The position numbers and the translations under genes were made by a program. This document shows positions 20,089 to 29,791 of a stretch of DNA of 64,000 nt, in pieces. The stretch is from NCBI GenBank assembly GCA_001404055.1, contig CXTY01000003.1:62001-126000 (forward strand), given 5' to 3'. The DNA comes from Roseibium album (lineage in GTDB: Bacteria; Pseudomonadota; Alphaproteobacteria; Rhizobiales; Stappiaceae). The notes under the pieces are model-generated. The model made no database searches and was not told the DNA's origin. It saw nothing but the letters and a program-made list of their open reading frames with translations. Positions within the stretch are counted from its first letter, which is position 1; every line of letters starts with the position of its first letter.

Positions 20089-20709
20089 TTATTCGGGGTC
20101 TTTCAAGAAATCTGGATCCAATTGAAAAAACAGACCTCCGCTCCAGACGCCCATTTCCATTCCTTGAGCCCCGTCATGCTGCTCCAACAAATCGGCCAGC
20201 TGATACATGAGCGCACGCGTGAACAGCGCTTCCAACCGACCTCTCACATGTACATAGGGTTTCAGACCGTCGCTGTCCGGTTCTTTTTCAAACCTCAAAG
20301 CGTGTTCCTGGCCAACTTGCACAAGATCACCCAGATTTGTTCTCAGTGAGATCTGCTGGTTTTCTCCGCTGCCTTCAATCGCCATTTCGACAGCCAGCAA
20401 TGGCGCATCTTCAACTGCAATACCGATCTTTTCAACCGGCGTGACTAGGTAGTGCTTGCCGTCTTCATCCTTGCGCAAAACAGATGCAAAAAGCTTGACC
20501 AGAGCTTCACGGCCAATGGGCGATCCCAGGTAATACCAGGTGCCGTCACGGGCGATCTTGATATCAAGATCACCGCAAAACGGCGGGTTCCATTTTTCAA
20601 CCGGCGGCAAAGACCTGTCTTTGTTATCTGCCCGGCTCATCAAGGCCTTGAGCCCATCCGGCATGGCATTGCCCAGGTTCTCTGATCCGTCGTGCATATG
20701 CTCAGACAT
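20089..20709 (-). CDS. DUF1285 domain protein
   Basis: A 206-residue cytosolic protein covering the DUF1285 family: NPPFCGDLDIKIARDGTWYYLGSPIGREALVKLFASVLRKDEDG and YLVTPVEKIGIAVEDAPLLAVEM are typical blocks. Structures in this family have a two-domain beta fold but no known activity. The ATG at 20709 is used; a TTG two codons upstream and an ATG four codons downstream are possible. First gene of the DUF1285-NUDIX-DUF6111-CCA row, divergent from the MoxR operon, an order also common in Rhizobiales. Confidence 0.87.
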   Translation of the reverse strand: MSEHMHDGSENLGNAMPDGLKALMSRADNKDRSLPPVEKWNPPFCGDLDIKIARDGTWYYLGSPIGREALVKLFASVLRKDEDGKHYLVTPVEKIGIAVEDAPLLAVEMAIEGSGENQQISLRTNLGDLVQVGQEHALRFEKEPDSDGLKPYVHVRGRLEALFTRALMYQLADLLEQHDGAQGMEMGVWSGGLFFQLDPDFLKDPE

Positions 20710-20976
20710 CCTCAATTCAACAATTCAAGACACCCGGAATTTTGACAATTCCCTGTCTCATATATTTGTTTCGACCCAACAAATGGTTCGGATAAACCGT
20801 ACCTTATCCCCAAACGAGCAAAAGAAACTTGGACCTTTCCACTGTCTGGCGCACAATTGCGCCTTATCTACGAATTTATATGGTGTCAGACTGTAGGTGT
20901 CGCAGCAACTTGATCCGTGGCACAAAGAATCAGGTCAACTCTCGACGGCCGAAGCAATTTTAGGGATAGGTGATAC

Positions 20977-21996
20977 ATGAGCGTTGTTTCCCCCTCCAGC
21001 CCAACCGAAGAAGATCTCGCTGCCGTTGCAGAAAATGCTGAACGTGCGGTCAATCGCATCAGCGATGCTAAAGCGGACATCGGTCGAATTATTTTCGGCC
21101 AGGAAGCTGTGGTCGAACAAAGCCTGGTGACCATCCTGGCCGGGGGGCATGGACTTCTGGTTGGCGTACCTGGCCTTGCCAAGACCAAATTGGTTGAAAC
21201 ACTCGGAACAGTTCTTGGGCTGGATGCGCGGCGAATTCAGTTTACGCCGGATCTTATGCCATCCGATATTCTTGGCGCAGAGGTCATGGAACAGAGCGAA
21301 GACGGGGCCCGCTCTTTCAGGTTCATCCCCGGTCCTGTGTTTTCGCAATTGCTGATGGCTGATGAAATCAACCGTGCCAGCCCGCGAACGCAGTCCGCCC
21401 TTTTGCAAGCCATGCAGGAATACCACGTCACCGTGGCTGGACATCCGCATGACCTGCCGCGTCCTTTCCATGTGCTTGCAACACAGAACCCGCTTGAACA
21501 GGAAGGGACCTATCCGCTTCCTGAAGCCCAGCTTGACCGATTTCTGATGCAGATTGATGTGCATTACCCGGATCTGGAAGCAGAACGTCGCATCCTTCTT
21601 GAAACAACAGGTGCAGAACAGGCGACCGCTCAAGTCGCAATGTCCGCCGAAGAATTGATGGATTATCAGCAACTCGTACGCCGGATGCCCGTGGGTGAAT
21701 CGGTTGTTGAGGCAATCCTTAAGCTCGTGCGTTCGGCACGACCGGACGAAGGATCCGATGCAGATGATGTGACCAAGTTGATTGCCTGGGGCCCAGGCCC
21801 TCGCGCCAGTCAGGCATTGATGTTGACAGTTCGTGCCAGAGCCCTGGTTGACGGACGGCTGGCGCCTTCCATCGATGACGTTCTGGCCTTGGCGGAACCA
21901 GTCCTTCAACACAGGATGGCTCTGACATTCGCCGCACGGGCCGATGGTCATACAGTGCGCGATGTCGTCCGAAGGGTGAAAGACAAGATCGCCTGA
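20977..21996 (+). CDS. MoxR family AAA+ ATPase
   Basis: A 339-residue MoxR-type AAA ATPase, a putative chaperone that assembles or activates partners carrying von Willebrand A-like domains. Motifs: Walker A-like VGVPGLAKTKLVETL (the usual GK[ST] is AKT, as in many MoxR proteins), Walker B LLMADEINRASPRTQSALLQAMQE, sensor 1 VLATQNPLEQEGTYPLPEAQLDRFL. First gene of a four-gene operon with DUF58, DUF4159 and a large membrane protein; spacing is 31, 3 and 8 bp. Confidence 0.94.
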   Translation: MSVVSPSSPTEEDLAAVAENAERAVNRISDAKADIGRIIFGQEAVVEQSLVTILAGGHGLLVGVPGLAKTKLVETLGTVLGLDARRIQFTPDLMPSDILGAEVMEQSEDGARSFRFIPGPVFSQLLMADEINRASPRTQSALLQAMQEYHVTVAGHPHDLPRPFHVLATQNPLEQEGTYPLPEAQLDRFLMQIDVHYPDLEAERRILLETTGAEQATAQVAMSAEELMDYQQLVRRMPVGESVVEAILKLVRSARPDEGSDADDVTKLIAWGPGPRASQALMLTVRARALVDGRLAPSIDDVLALAEPVLQHRMALTFAARADGHTVRDVVRRVKDKIA

Positions 21997-22027
21997 TCTC
22001 GCGAAAACCCTGGAAGGACCAGTCGGA

Positions 22028-22951
22028 ATGGACAGCAGCAGTTCAAAGACAGATATCGATCAAAGCACTTGGCCGAATGTGATCGGCGAAGCAAGATCTG
22101 TCGCGGATGCCCTGCCGGACTTGCTGGTCGAGGCGAGCCACGTTGCAAGTTCTACTATTGCCGGGTGGCATGGCCGCCGGAGAGCAGGACCTGGAGAAAG
22201 CTTCTGGCAATTTCGCCCCTTCAACATGGGGGAACCGGCAAAGCGCATTGACTGGCGTCGGTCGGCCCGCGACGATCATCTTTATGTCCGGGAACGGGAA
22301 TGGGAATCTGCCCATACTGTCTGGCTCTGGGCGGATCTTTCTTCTTCCATGGTCTTCCGCTCACGCTTGACCGAAGTCACGAAGCGCGACCGGTCAATCG
22401 TGTTGATGCTTGCGCTGGCGGATATGCTCGCAGAAACTGGCGAACGAATTGGCCTTACCGGCGTTACAAGGGCGTTTTCAGATCGGCGCGCCGCCGAGAG
22501 GCTGGCAGATTCGCTGGCACATCTTTCCAAACCTGTCGCTCTGCCTGACACGATATCTGTGAAACGTTTTGCCGATGTTGTGCTGGTGTCGGACTTTCTC
22601 GATCCTCTGGAGGAAATCACGTCCTGGATTGCCCGCGTGGCCAGTACTGGTGCGCGTGGCCACCTCGTTCAGGTTCTCGATCCGATTGAAGAAACATTCC
22701 CATTCGACGGCCGTGTGGAATTTACCGACCCGGAAATGGGACTTCGCCTGACGGCTGGCAGAGCCGAAAACTGGCGGAAGGACTACCACAACAGGCTGGA
22801 GGCCCACAGGGAAGAGATCCGAGCTGTGGCCAGACGCGCTGGCTGGACTTATGTTCTTCATCATACGGATCATCCTGCTTCGGAGCCCTTGCTGGTTTTG
22901 CACAGTGCGCTTTCTGGTGCTCTGGATGTCATGCAAAGAGGAGGCGTCTGA
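22028..22951 (+). CDS. DUF58 domain protein, VWA-like
   Basis: A 307-residue protein of the DUF58 group, which contains a von Willebrand A-like region. Clear signatures: GRRRAGPGESFWQFRPF, DWRRSARDDHLYVREREWE and LWADLSSSMVFRS, the last being the DxSxS metal-site-like motif. No membrane helix is seen. Members are usual partners of MoxR ATPases. GGAAGGA precedes the ATG. Confidence 0.92.
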   Translation: MDSSSSKTDIDQSTWPNVIGEARSVADALPDLLVEASHVASSTIAGWHGRRRAGPGESFWQFRPFNMGEPAKRIDWRRSARDDHLYVREREWESAHTVWLWADLSSSMVFRSRLTEVTKRDRSIVLMLALADMLAETGERIGLTGVTRAFSDRRAAERLADSLAHLSKPVALPDTISVKRFADVVLVSDFLDPLEEITSWIARVASTGARGHLVQVLDPIEETFPFDGRVEFTDPEMGLRLTAGRAENWRKDYHNRLEAHREEIRAVARRAGWTYVLHHTDHPASEPLLVLHSALSGALDVMQRGGV

Positions 22952-22954
22952 CCC

Positions 22955-25774
22955 GTGTTTGCAGGCCTGCCCCTAACCTTTACGGCTCCATGGATCCTGG
23001 CAGCGCTCGCGCTATTGCCCGTGATCTGGTGGCTCTTGCGGCTGACGCCTCCGCGCCCGCGCGAGATTGCCTTCCCGCCAACACGGCTCCTGCTCGACAT
23101 CGACCAACACGAGGAAACACCCCAACGCAGTCCCTGGTGGCTAACCCTGCTTCGGTTGCTGTTGGCTGCAATTCTTATTCTGGCCCTCGCGGGCCCGATC
23201 TGGCGATCCACTGAACCAGTCGAGTCCGGGCAAGGCGTGCTTTGGGTGTTGATCGACAACGGCTGGACCTCGGCGAAGGGCTGGCCGACGCAGGTCAGCG
23301 CCGCTGAGCAAATTCTTGCCAACGCGGAACAGGACGGTCAGCCGGTATTATTTGCGGCAACTGCAGAAGGGCCCGCGCAGAGTTTTACGCCGGAGTCCGC
23401 AGCCAGTGCTCTTGAAAAACTCCGGGCGCTTGAACCACGTCCATACCCGCCAAATCGCAGTGAATTAAGTTTGGGGTTACGCAAGGCCGTTCAGGCAACG
23501 GCACCTGGAGCCGTTGTGTGGCTCTCTGATGGTACCCAGACTAGTGGCGCATTTCTGACAGACCTGGCGTCGATTATCGGCGCATTGCCCATCACAGTGC
23601 TGACCGGGATTGATACACCGGTTGGATTGAAGGACCTGGCAAATGATGCCGAAGCGCTTTCCCTGACGGTTGTCAGGCACCCGGACCAGAAAGTGAACTC
23701 TGCCACCGTTCGTGTGCTCGACCTGAAAGGACTGGTTTTGGGAGAAGTTCAGGCGACGTTTGATCCGGACACAACGGAGACCGAGGCTCGTTTTGAACTA
23801 CCGAGCGAACTACGTAATGACATTGCCAGGGTCGAAATCGCCGGAGAGGCTTCTGCGGGTGCGGTTCAGCTGGTCGATGACAGCTGGCGGCGCCGGACGG
23901 TTGGGCTGATATCCGGTCAGTCCGGCGATCTCAACCAACCCCTCCTGTCACCCGTTTATTACCTTGAGCGTGCACTCGCGCCGTTTTCTGATATTCGCCG
24001 TCCCAAAGACAGCGACATTGCAGTTGCCGTACCAGCTCTGATCGATCAGGGAATATCCGTGATGGTTCTGGCCGACGTTGGCCGGTTACCCGATACGACA
24101 GCCGACATCCTGCGCGAATGGGTTGAAAACGGTGGGACACTTGTCCGTTTCGCCGGCCCCCGAACCGCTGGTGGCAGCGATGAACTCATACCTGTCCGGC
24201 TTCGGGCAGGTGATCGGTCGCTCGGCGGTTCACTTTCCTGGAAACAACCGCAACATCTTGCAAGTTTCCCGGAAAACTCGCCGTTCTCCGATTTGAAGGT
24301 ACCGCAGGAAGTGACCGTCAATCGTCAGGTGCTTGCCGAACCGACCTCTGATCTTCCCGGCCGCACATGGGCCATGCTGGAAGACGGGACACCATTGGTT
24401 ACCGCTGCCCCGATGGGAGCAGGCAGCGTGGTTCTCTTTCATGTCACGGCTGACTCTTCCTGGTCGAACCTTCCCCTATCAGGTGTTTTCCTGAATATGC
24501 TGCGAAGGATCCTGTCCGTGTCCAATGTTACCGCCATTTCAGACACATCAGACGAGACCGGCGCTTCGCAAAGCGTCCTTCCACCTCTCCGTCTGCTTGA
24601 TGGCTATGGGCGATTCGGCCCACCACCTGTCGAGGTCACCCCGGTAAGCACAGCAGCCTTTCGCGAGGCAACTGCAAGCCGAAGAACGCCTCCCGGCCTC
24701 TATGGTACGGATGACGGTTTTCGCGCTTTGAACCTTTTGCAAAGGGATGACGAACTCCTGCCGCTTGATCTGGAACCTCTTGGCGAAAGCGTGACGGAAG
24801 CCCCCTACCCGGCATCGGACCCGTTTGACCTGCGAGCACTGTTCTTCTCACTGGCCTTCCTGCTGATTATTGCAGACACCATCGCGGTCTTCCTGCTTGC
24901 TGGAGGAATAAGCCGTTTCAAATTGCGTACCCGGACCGCGGGAATTGCAATGTTGCTGGCGCTGTCCGGTGCATTGGTCCCGATAACGGGGCTGGATTCG
25001 GTAAATGCGCAATCAACCTCGAACGAATTGCAAGCTCTGGAATCAACGTTGCAAACCCGGCTGGCCTATGTGCTTACCGGGAATCCGGAAATCGATGATA
25101 CCAGTGCAGCGGGCCTTAGTGGTTTGAGCCAGTTTCTTGCTGAAAGAACTGCTCTCGAGCCAGGACCTCCGGCCGCCGTAGATATCGCCCGCGACGAACT
25201 TGCATTTTATTCCCTGCTCTATTGGCCAGTTGATCCTGCGGCGGACAAGCCGAGCGACCAAACCATTGCCCGCATCGACACATTCATGCGCAATGGGGGC
25301 TCGATACTGTTCGACACACGCGATCACATAAGCACCTCCGCCAATGAATTTGCCTCCACACCGGCAACCCTGAAACTGCGTGAAATTCTTGAAGATCTGG
25401 ATGTGCCACCGCTCGAACCCGTGCCGCAAGATCATGTGCTGACCAAGGCGTTCTATCTTTTGGAGACCTTCCCCGGGCGCTATGCAACGAGCCCGTTATG
25501 GATCGAAAGCCTGGAAGAAGTTTCTGCACGTGGTGATCGCCCGGTGCGGGCTGGAGATGGTGTTTCGCCCATCATAATAACCGGCAACGACTTCGCGGCG
25601 GCCTGGGCGATCTCGGAAACAGGTGAGTTCATGTTTCCAACAGTTCCCAACGACCCCACGCAGCGTGACTACGCCTTCCGCTCAGGCGTCAATATCGTGA
25701 TGTACAGTCTGACCGGGAACTACAAGGCAGATCAGGTTCACATTCCTGCGCTGCTTGAACGGCTTGGGCAATAG
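22955..25774 (+). CDS. large BatA-like / DUF4159 membrane protein
   Basis: A 939-residue inner-membrane protein. The start is GTG (22955). Layout: N-terminal BatA-type helix pair (about 8-27 and 58-82), a long VWA-like and glutamine-amidotransferase-like extracytoplasmic region, two helices near 625-650 and 665-685, then a C-terminal DUF4159 domain (ELAFYSLLYWPVDP, NGGSILFDTRDH, LTKAFYLLETFPGRY). The third operon gene, 3 bp after DUF58. Its role is unknown; family context suggests an envelope or protein-quality function with the MoxR ATPase. Confidence 0.9.
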   Translation: MFAGLPLTFTAPWILAALALLPVIWWLLRLTPPRPREIAFPPTRLLLDIDQHEETPQRSPWWLTLLRLLLAAILILALAGPIWRSTEPVESGQGVLWVLIDNGWTSAKGWPTQVSAAEQILANAEQDGQPVLFAATAEGPAQSFTPESAASALEKLRALEPRPYPPNRSELSLGLRKAVQATAPGAVVWLSDGTQTSGAFLTDLASIIGALPITVLTGIDTPVGLKDLANDAEALSLTVVRHPDQKVNSATVRVLDLKGLVLGEVQATFDPDTTETEARFELPSELRNDIARVEIAGEASAGAVQLVDDSWRRRTVGLISGQSGDLNQPLLSPVYYLERALAPFSDIRRPKDSDIAVAVPALIDQGISVMVLADVGRLPDTTADILREWVENGGTLVRFAGPRTAGGSDELIPVRLRAGDRSLGGSLSWKQPQHLASFPENSPFSDLKVPQEVTVNRQVLAEPTSDLPGRTWAMLEDGTPLVTAAPMGAGSVVLFHVTADSSWSNLPLSGVFLNMLRRILSVSNVTAISDTSDETGASQSVLPPLRLLDGYGRFGPPPVEVTPVSTAAFREATASRRTPPGLYGTDDGFRALNLLQRDDELLPLDLEPLGESVTEAPYPASDPFDLRALFFSLAFLLIIADTIAVFLLAGGISRFKLRTRTAGIAMLLALSGALVPITGLDSVNAQSTSNELQALESTLQTRLAYVLTGNPEIDDTSAAGLSGLSQFLAERTALEPGPPAAVDIARDELAFYSLLYWPVDPAADKPSDQTIARIDTFMRNGGSILFDTRDHISTSANEFASTPATLKLREILEDLDVPPLEPVPQDHVLTKAFYLLETFPGRYATSPLWIESLEEVSARGDRPVRAGDGVSPIIITGNDFAAAWAISETGEFMFPTVPNDPTQRDYAFRSGVNIVMYSLTGNYKADQVHIPALLERLGQ

Positions 25775-25782
25775 GAGTGCTG

Positions 25783-27858
25783 ATGGTCTGGTCCCTTTCG
25801 TTTGATCCTTTGATTCCCTTGTGGGCGTTGTCTGCGGGCCTTGTCGTCGCGCTCCTGCTTTCTGTCATTACAGGGTTTCTTGGGATCCGTGGCTGGATGC
25901 TCCGCTCGCTTACCATGGCGCTGTTGCTGTTCGCACTCGCCAATCCCGCAATCGAACGCGAAGACCGCGAGCCGCTTTCGTCAGTTGTTGCTCTTGTCGT
26001 TGACAAGAGCCAGAGCCAGCGCCTCGCCGACCGTCAGGAGACAACGGAACAGGCCGCAAAAGAACTGCAGAACCGCATTGAAGAACTGGACGGCTTTGAT
26101 CTGAGAATTCTGGAGGCCAGAAACTCTGGAACGGGAAATGGCACCGAAGTTTTTCGGACGCTCTCAAATGGTCTTGCGGATGTCCCGCCGGAGCGCGTTG
26201 GCGGTGTCGTTATCATCAGCGACGGCCAGATCCACGACATTCCAGACAATGCCAAGGCCCTGGGCTTCGACGCGCCGGTTCATGGCCTGATTACCGGCAC
26301 CTCAGACGAGCGTGATCGCAGAATCGTACTTGAAAAAGCACCGCGTTTCGGTCTGGTGGATTCCGAGCAAACCGTCAGCCTCACAGTGATTGATCAAGGT
26401 CAGGGAACCGGGCCTGGCGATAACGTAAGGCTCATTGTAAAGCGAGACGGAAACGTCATCAGCGAACGAATTGTACGTACGGGTGAAAAGGTCGAAGTTC
26501 CCGTGGCGATCGCTCACGGCGGCGACAACATTTTCGAGTTTGAGGCAAATCCGCTTGCAGATGAACTGACAACGCTGAACAACAGGGCGGTGGTCACCAT
26601 TGATGGGATTCGCGAAAATCTGCGCGTGCTTCTCGTTTCCGGGTCACCCCATGCAGGTGAACGCACCTGGCGCAATCTGCTGAAGTCAGATGCTTCGGTC
26701 GATCTTGTTCATTTCACCATCTTGCGCCCTCCCGAGAAACAGGATGGCACACCGATCAATCAGCTCTCGCTGATTGCCTTTCCGACCCGCGAACTTTTCT
26801 CCGTCAAGATCGACGAATTCGATCTGATCATATTCGATCGCTATGTCAGGCGCGGTGTCTTGCCGATGCTCTACTTCGACAACATCGCCCGGTATGTGCG
26901 CGATGGCGGTGCTGTTTTGCTGGCTGGTGGACCCGATTACGCGGAAGGCGGAAGTCTTTACCGAACCCCGCTTGCACCCATTCTACCAGCACGACCGACC
27001 GGCACAATCCTGGAACAGCCGTTCCACGCCACATTGGCCAATCTCGGTGAACGCCATCCAGTCACCCGCGGTCTTCCCGGTGCGGAGCAGGACCCACCTG
27101 CCTGGAGCCGATGGTTCCGCGCGGTTGATACGGAGATTGACGCTGGACACACCCTGATGTCCGGTCCGAGCGACACACCACTTCTTGTACTCAACCGTGA
27201 AGGCGAAGGCCGGGTAGCAATGCTGCTTTCAGATCATGTCTGGCTATGGGCTCGTGGTTTTGAGGGTGGTGGTCCTCATGTGCCCTTGCTGCGCCGTCTG
27301 GCACACTGGCTGATGCAGGAACCTGACCTTGAAGAAGAAGCGCTGAACGTCTCCCTGCGCGGACCAGAATTGGTCGTCGAGCGTCAGACGCTCGGCGAAT
27401 CCGTTAACGAGGTCACTGTTTCGTCTCCGACCGGAGACAGCACGACAATTGCCATGACCGAGCAGGATCCCGGCCTGTGGCGCGGTGGGGTACCAGTAGA
27501 AGAAACGGGGTTGTATTCGATTACTGACGGTGAGAGGAACGCGCTTATTCACGTTGGTCCCCAAAACCCCAGGGAATACACGGACGTCCTGTCCACGACG
27601 GATGTCTTGAACCCAATCAGTGAAGCAACGGGTGGCACGGCCCGCCGCCTGAGAGATGTCGGTGGCGACCTGGAATTGCCGCGGGTAGTCTCCATGCATA
27701 ATTCTGCGGGCTACGCAGGCAATGGCTGGATCGGCCTGAAGGCAACAGAAGCAAGCGTTCTGAATGGTGTGGACAGGTACCCACTCATGATCGGTTTGCT
27801 GGGCCTCGCCCTGTTACTCGGCGCGCTTTCGCTCACTTGGTATCGCGAGGGACGCTAG
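25783..27858 (+). CDS. large VWA-like membrane protein of the MoxR operon
   Basis: A 691-residue protein. The N-terminus has two helices (about 7-30 and 36-54) followed by VVALVVDKSQSQ, a DxSxS-like strand typical of VWA folds, then VGGVVIISDGQIHD. Middle and C-terminal parts contain a ThuA/glutamine-amidotransferase-like stretch (ARYVRDGGAVLLAGGPDYAEGGSLY), and the protein ends in one helix (MIGLLGLALLLGALSLTWY) close to the C-terminus. ATG at 25783 (GGAG site) is preferred to a GTG two codons upstream. The fourth gene of the operon; function unknown. Confidence 0.88.
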   Translation: MVWSLSFDPLIPLWALSAGLVVALLLSVITGFLGIRGWMLRSLTMALLLFALANPAIEREDREPLSSVVALVVDKSQSQRLADRQETTEQAAKELQNRIEELDGFDLRILEARNSGTGNGTEVFRTLSNGLADVPPERVGGVVIISDGQIHDIPDNAKALGFDAPVHGLITGTSDERDRRIVLEKAPRFGLVDSEQTVSLTVIDQGQGTGPGDNVRLIVKRDGNVISERIVRTGEKVEVPVAIAHGGDNIFEFEANPLADELTTLNNRAVVTIDGIRENLRVLLVSGSPHAGERTWRNLLKSDASVDLVHFTILRPPEKQDGTPINQLSLIAFPTRELFSVKIDEFDLIIFDRYVRRGVLPMLYFDNIARYVRDGGAVLLAGGPDYAEGGSLYRTPLAPILPARPTGTILEQPFHATLANLGERHPVTRGLPGAEQDPPAWSRWFRAVDTEIDAGHTLMSGPSDTPLLVLNREGEGRVAMLLSDHVWLWARGFEGGGPHVPLLRRLAHWLMQEPDLEEEALNVSLRGPELVVERQTLGESVNEVTVSSPTGDSTTIAMTEQDPGLWRGGVPVEETGLYSITDGERNALIHVGPQNPREYTDVLSTTDVLNPISEATGGTARRLRDVGGDLELPRVVSMHNSAGYAGNGWIGLKATEASVLNGVDRYPLMIGLLGLALLLGALSLTWYREGR

Positions 27859-27883
27859 ATTTCCGTCGCTTGAGTTGTTTGTT

Positions 27884-27903
27884 AGAAGTCTGATCAGACT
27901 TCT
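27884..27903. terminator. 20-bp perfect palindrome between convergent genes
   Basis: AGAAGTCTGATCAGACTTCT is self-complementary over 20 bp. It starts 26 bp after the MoxR operon stop and overlaps the last codons and stop of the convergent acetyltransferase gene. Likely a bidirectional transcript-end hairpin, although no long T-run follows. Confidence 0.55.
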
Positions 27904-28391
27904 CCGCCATGAACAGCGCCCGAAAGCATGGCCCCGTCATTCATCAGCGCAATCAGCAGGCGTTCGGGATCAACTGGGCCAGGCAGTGTAATTTGCCCAA
28001 ACGGCACCTGTTGAAAGCCGAAAGGGCTGTAGTAGGGCGCGTCACCAACGAGTAAGACGGCCTTGTCACCTGCAGCCGCCGCTGCATCTATCGCGGATTG
28101 CATGAGCGCCTTGCCCAGGCCCCGGTTCTTGAAATCCGGCGCCACCGTCAGCGGCCCTAGCAGCAATGCATCTGATTTCCCTATCAATATCGGAGACAAC
28201 CGGATAGACCCGGCAATCCGCGACCCAGCCATACCTACGAAAGAGAGGTCTGGTCTGTGCGGCACGTTTTCCCGAATACGGAACGCTGTTCTGGCAAACC
28301 TGCCCGGCCCGAATGCTTCAGCCTGAAGGTTTTCAATGGCGGTGTTGTCAGTGGCTTCTTCGAGCCGGACGACCCATGCGGTCTGTTTCAT
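27894..28391 (-). CDS. GNAT family N-acetyltransferase (YhbS-like)
   Basis: A 165-residue acetyl-CoA-dependent acyltransferase. The acetyl-CoA binding block is GPLTVAPDFKNRGLGKALMQSAIDAAAAAG, preceded by the RLSPILIG strand; the later segment VLLVGDAPYYSPFGFQQVPF is typical of the YhbS subgroup. The substrate is unknown. Convergent with the MoxR operon, its stop region overlapping a palindrome. Confidence 0.88.
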   Translation of the reverse strand: MKQTAWVVRLEEATDNTAIENLQAEAFGPGRFARTAFRIRENVPHRPDLSFVGMAGSRIAGSIRLSPILIGKSDALLLGPLTVAPDFKNRGLGKALMQSAIDAAAAAGDKAVLLVGDAPYYSPFGFQQVPFGQITLPGPVDPERLLIALMNDGAMLSGAVHGGEV

Positions 28392-28763
28392 AAGGCTATT
28401 CCCAACAAGCGATCTTTAGAAAAGCGCGCCTGCCAGTGCCCGGGTAAAACGTGAGAAGAGTCCGGGATCAGGTCAGCCGCGACGGAGCGAACGAGAGTTT
28501 TCTCGTCGGCTTGTTCGTCGTCGGAGTGTTAGACCTGCGCTCATTTTTCCCAGTCTCGTGATGTGCCAGACGAATAAGACATCGCCGACGGATCCACTTG
28601 TGAAGAGAAGCGGGTACCACGCAACTTTCCGCCGGTCCAGCGCTTTTTTGGGGTTCACTCACCGCGAATCCGATTGTTCACCAATTCCGAACAGAGCATT
28701 CAGTGGATTGATTTCCCGTTACTTGGCATCACCTATTGTTCAAACAGCCAATAGGAGTACGAC
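28392..28763. other. intergenic region between divergent genes
   Basis: 372 bp that must hold the promoters of the acetyltransferase (minus) and the glutathione transferase-like gene (plus). I see no credible additional gene; short frames lack ribosome binding sites. Confidence 0.5.
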
Positions 28764-29738
28764 ATGGGATTGCTGGTCGACGGTGTCTGGACGGAGCAAT
28801 GGTACGACACGAAGTCTTCAGGTGGTCGTTTCGTCCGCAAGGACGCTTCCTTCCGAAACTGGATCACAAAGGACGGTTCAGCCGGCCCGAGTGGCACTGG
28901 TGGTTTCAAGGCCGAAGCTGACCGCTACCATCTCTTTGTTTCCTATGCATGCCCATGGGCCCATCGCACGATGATTTTCAGGAAACTCAAGGGCCTGGAA
29001 AACCTGATTTCTCTTTCAGCGGTCGCCCCGTTGATGCTGGAAAACGGATGGGAATTCGCAGAACAGGAGCCGGTCACCGACGCGAAATACGCCTGGAACA
29101 TCTATGCAAAAGCCGACCCGCACTATACTGGGCGCGCGACAGTACCGATCCTGTGGGACAAGCAACAGCAAACGATCGTCAGCAATGAATCCTCTGAAAT
29201 CATCCGGATGTTCAACTCGGAATTCGACGGGCTCACCGGTTCGACACTCGACTACTATCCGGAAACTCTGCGTGAAGAAATCGACACGATCAATGAACGC
29301 GTCTACCACACGCTCAACAACGGCGTTTACAAGTCAGGTTTTGCGACAACCCAGGAAGCTTATGAAGAGGCTGTAACCGCTCTTTTTGAAACACTCGACT
29401 TTCTTGAGGACCGGCTCGCATCCCAGCGATACCTGGTTGGCGACATGTTGACGGAAGCTGACTGGCGATTGTTCACCACACTCGTTCGTTTTGATCCTGT
29501 TTATGTCGGGCACTTCAAGTGCAACATCCGGCGGATCGAGGATTACCCGAACCTGTCAAACTACCTGCGTGAACTCTACCAGGTGCCCGGGGTAGCCGAC
29601 ACCGTGGATATGGTAACAATCAAGAACCACTATTACGGCTCTCATGAGAGTGTTAATCCAAGCCGGATCGTACCTGTCGGGCCGGATCTGGATTTGATGA
29701 CCCCTCACAACCGGAACCGTTTCAGGTCGGCGGCTTAA
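28764..29738 (+). CDS. glutathionyl-hydroquinone reductase type GST
   Basis: A 324-residue Xi-class glutathione transferase (YqjG/ECM4 type). These enzymes remove glutathione from glutathionyl-hydroquinones. The catalytic cysteine sits in YACPWAHRT at about residue 63; VPILWDKQQQTIVSNESSEIIRMFN forms the glutathione site, and the helical domain includes GDMLTEADWRLFTTLVRFDPVY. Size matches the family. ATG follows AGGAG. Confidence 0.92.
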   Translation: MGLLVDGVWTEQWYDTKSSGGRFVRKDASFRNWITKDGSAGPSGTGGFKAEADRYHLFVSYACPWAHRTMIFRKLKGLENLISLSAVAPLMLENGWEFAEQEPVTDAKYAWNIYAKADPHYTGRATVPILWDKQQQTIVSNESSEIIRMFNSEFDGLTGSTLDYYPETLREEIDTINERVYHTLNNGVYKSGFATTQEAYEEAVTALFETLDFLEDRLASQRYLVGDMLTEADWRLFTTLVRFDPVYVGHFKCNIRRIEDYPNLSNYLRELYQVPGVADTVDMVTIKNHYYGSHESVNPSRIVPVGPDLDLMTPHNRNRFRSAA

Positions 29739-29760
29739 GGTTCGGATACCAGACATTTTC

Positions 29761-29791
29761 CTGGCGGCAACAAATCACCACTTGCCGCCAG
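29761..29791. terminator. inverted repeat between convergent genes
   Basis: CTGGCGGCAA and TTGCCGCCAG form a 10-bp stem with an 11-base loop, 22 bp after the GST stop and overlapping the last codons of the convergent NUDIX gene. A possible bidirectional terminator; no T-run. Confidence 0.55.

Noticed and set aside
20935-21951. 338-codon minus-strand frame
   Set aside because: It is antisense to the MoxR ATPase gene.
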